In this document: in pieces, positions 63,319-64,000 of the stretch | Numbering within the stretch: position 1 is the stretch's first letter | Layout: every line of letters starts with the position of its first letter | Origin: Pseudonocardia terrae | GTDB lineage: Bacteria; Actinomycetota; Actinomycetes; Mycobacteriales; Pseudonocardiaceae | Assembly (NCBI RefSeq): GCF_021343995.1 | Contig: NZ_JAJTTE010000020.1 | Span: forward strand, 1-64,000 | Direction of reading: 5' to 3' | DNA: 64,000 nt | Position numbers and translations under genes: made by a program | Notes under the pieces: model-generated | What the model saw: the letters and a program-made list of their open reading frames with translations, nothing else | Told to the model about the DNA's origin: nothing | Databases searched by the model: none

Positions 63319-64000
63319 GTGAACTCCCCCATGCACCGCGACGCGCCCACCGAGCAGTTCTCGGCCGTTGCTCAGGCGCCCACGCGCGGCCCCGGCTGGT
63401 CGCTCGAGACTCGCGACTTCCACCACGGTGACGACCCGATCCTGCAGGTCCGCGGCCTGGCGAAGTCTTTCGGCTCGACCCAGATCCTGAAGAACATCAA
63501 CTTCGAGTTCCAACACAACGCCATCACCACCGTCCTGGGCCCCTCGGGTACCGGTAAGTCGGTGCTGATCAAGCACCTCGTCGGGCTGCTCGCCCCGGAC
63601 GCGGGCGAGGTCCGCGTCGGCGGCCAGGACATCTGGGCGATGAGCGAGAACGAGCGGTACGACATGCGGACCCGCTTCGGCGTCTGCTGGCAGGACGGGG
63701 CCCTGTTCGGGTCCATGAACCTCTACGACAACGTCGCCTTCCCGCTGCGCAAGCACACGCGCAAGTCGGAGAAGGAGATCGAGCAGATCGTGATGAAGGC
63801 GCTCGACGAGGTCGGCCTCGGCAAGGCCGCCCACAAGGCGCCGAACGAGGTCTCCGGCGGCATGAAGAAGCGCGCGGGCTTCGCCCGCGCCCTGGTGATG
63901 AACCCGGACATCGTGCTTTTCGACGAGCCGGACTCGGGCCTCGACCCCGTCCGCACCAGCCTGCTCTGCGACATCATCATGGACGTCCACAACCAGCACG
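63319..64000 (+). CDS. mkl: Mkl/MceG-type ABC ATPase of the MCE system (cut by the window end)
   Basis: The open frame from GTG 63319 (GGAG upstream) continues to the window end, giving at least 227 residues. It has Walker A LGPSGTGKSVLIKHL, the Q-loop region FGVCWQDGALFGSMNLYDNV, signature NEVSGGMKKRAGFARALVM and Walker B IVLFDEPDSGLDPVRTSLL. The GALFGSM and DSGLDPVR motifs are typical of MlaF/Mkl ATPases that power YrbE permeases. Mycobacteria encode mkl apart from the mce operons; here it is adjacent, as in several other actinobacteria. Confidence 0.93.
   Translation, partial: MNSPMHRDAPTEQFSAVAQAPTRGPGWSLETRDFHHGDDPILQVRGLAKSFGSTQILKNINFEFQHNAITTVLGPSGTGKSVLIKHLVGLLAPDAGEVRVGGQDIWAMSENERYDMRTRFGVCWQDGALFGSMNLYDNVAFPLRKHTRKSEKEIEQIVMKALDEVGLGKAAHKAPNEVSGGMKKRAGFARALVMNPDIVLFDEPDSGLDPVRTSLLCDIIMDVHNQH

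Overview
The window is high-GC actinobacterial chromosome, most likely Pseudonocardiaceae (a Pseudonocardia-like genome). Evidence: very GC-rich third codon positions, many GTG starts and 4-base stop/start overlaps, an MhuD-type haem-degrading enzyme, a CarD regulator, a mycothiol-linked MDMPI-family protein, a WhiB protein, an MCE/YrbE transporter, and gene order recalling the Rv3579c-Rv3592 segment of Mycobacterium tuberculosis (rlmB, cysS, ispF, ispD, carD, lpqE, radA, a membrane protein, mutY, hydrolase, mhuD).

Layout. 85-3813: a three-domain cell-surface polysaccharide enzyme (NodB deacetylase, family 2 glycosyltransferase, acyltransferase 3). 4057-7223: aldehyde dehydrogenase, DUF779 partner and the decayed GAF regulator that normally sits beside them. 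7304-8986: sirtuin, mhuD and a decayed alpha/beta hydrolase. 9393-15756: a SigD/ShbA-like sigma factor with its RsdA-like membrane anti-sigma factor, then a compact operon holding a 37-residue Trp/Gly/Asp repeat peptide, an ABC exporter and a VioD-like flavin hydroxylase; this is the best candidate for an undescribed system, read here as a possible tryptophan-hydroxylated RiPP. 15781-25317: housekeeping block (2H phosphoesterase-like protein, mutY, radA, lpqE, carD, ispD, ispF, cysS, rlmB). 25390-33886: MDMPI-family protein, zinc uptake operon znuABC behind a Zur-like box, a LacI regulator, trehalose synthesis otsAB, and a ThrE-type exporter.

33952-about 59500: a tRNA-Thr(UGU) gene followed by a large integrated element. 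It carries a tyrosine integrase with a GntR-like tail, the remains of a second integrase, a lower-GC KAP NTPase gene, a NUDIX/XRE pair, an excisionase-like protein, a WhiB-HTH protein, a VirD4-type coupling protein, DUF4913 and DUF2637 proteins, a MobF relaxase-helicase, a primase-polymerase and a DUF3987 helicase-like protein. No mating-pore genes are present, so it looks mobilizable rather than self-transmissible. Its primase-polymerase gene is split by a 5.28-kb Tn554-like unit (two tyrosine recombinases plus a TnpC-like protein) that carries its own intact primase-polymerase gene, coupled by a GTGA overlap to the interrupted reading frame. Removing 51833-57112 restores a 303-residue protein.

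59554-64000: chromosome resumes with a GAF-LuxR regulator, a small membrane protein and the start of an MCE lipid-transport operon (two YrbE permeases and an Mkl-type ATPase cut by the window end).

Limits: identifications rest on motifs and remembered family features, not on database searches. Start codons are judged from ribosome binding sites and overlaps.
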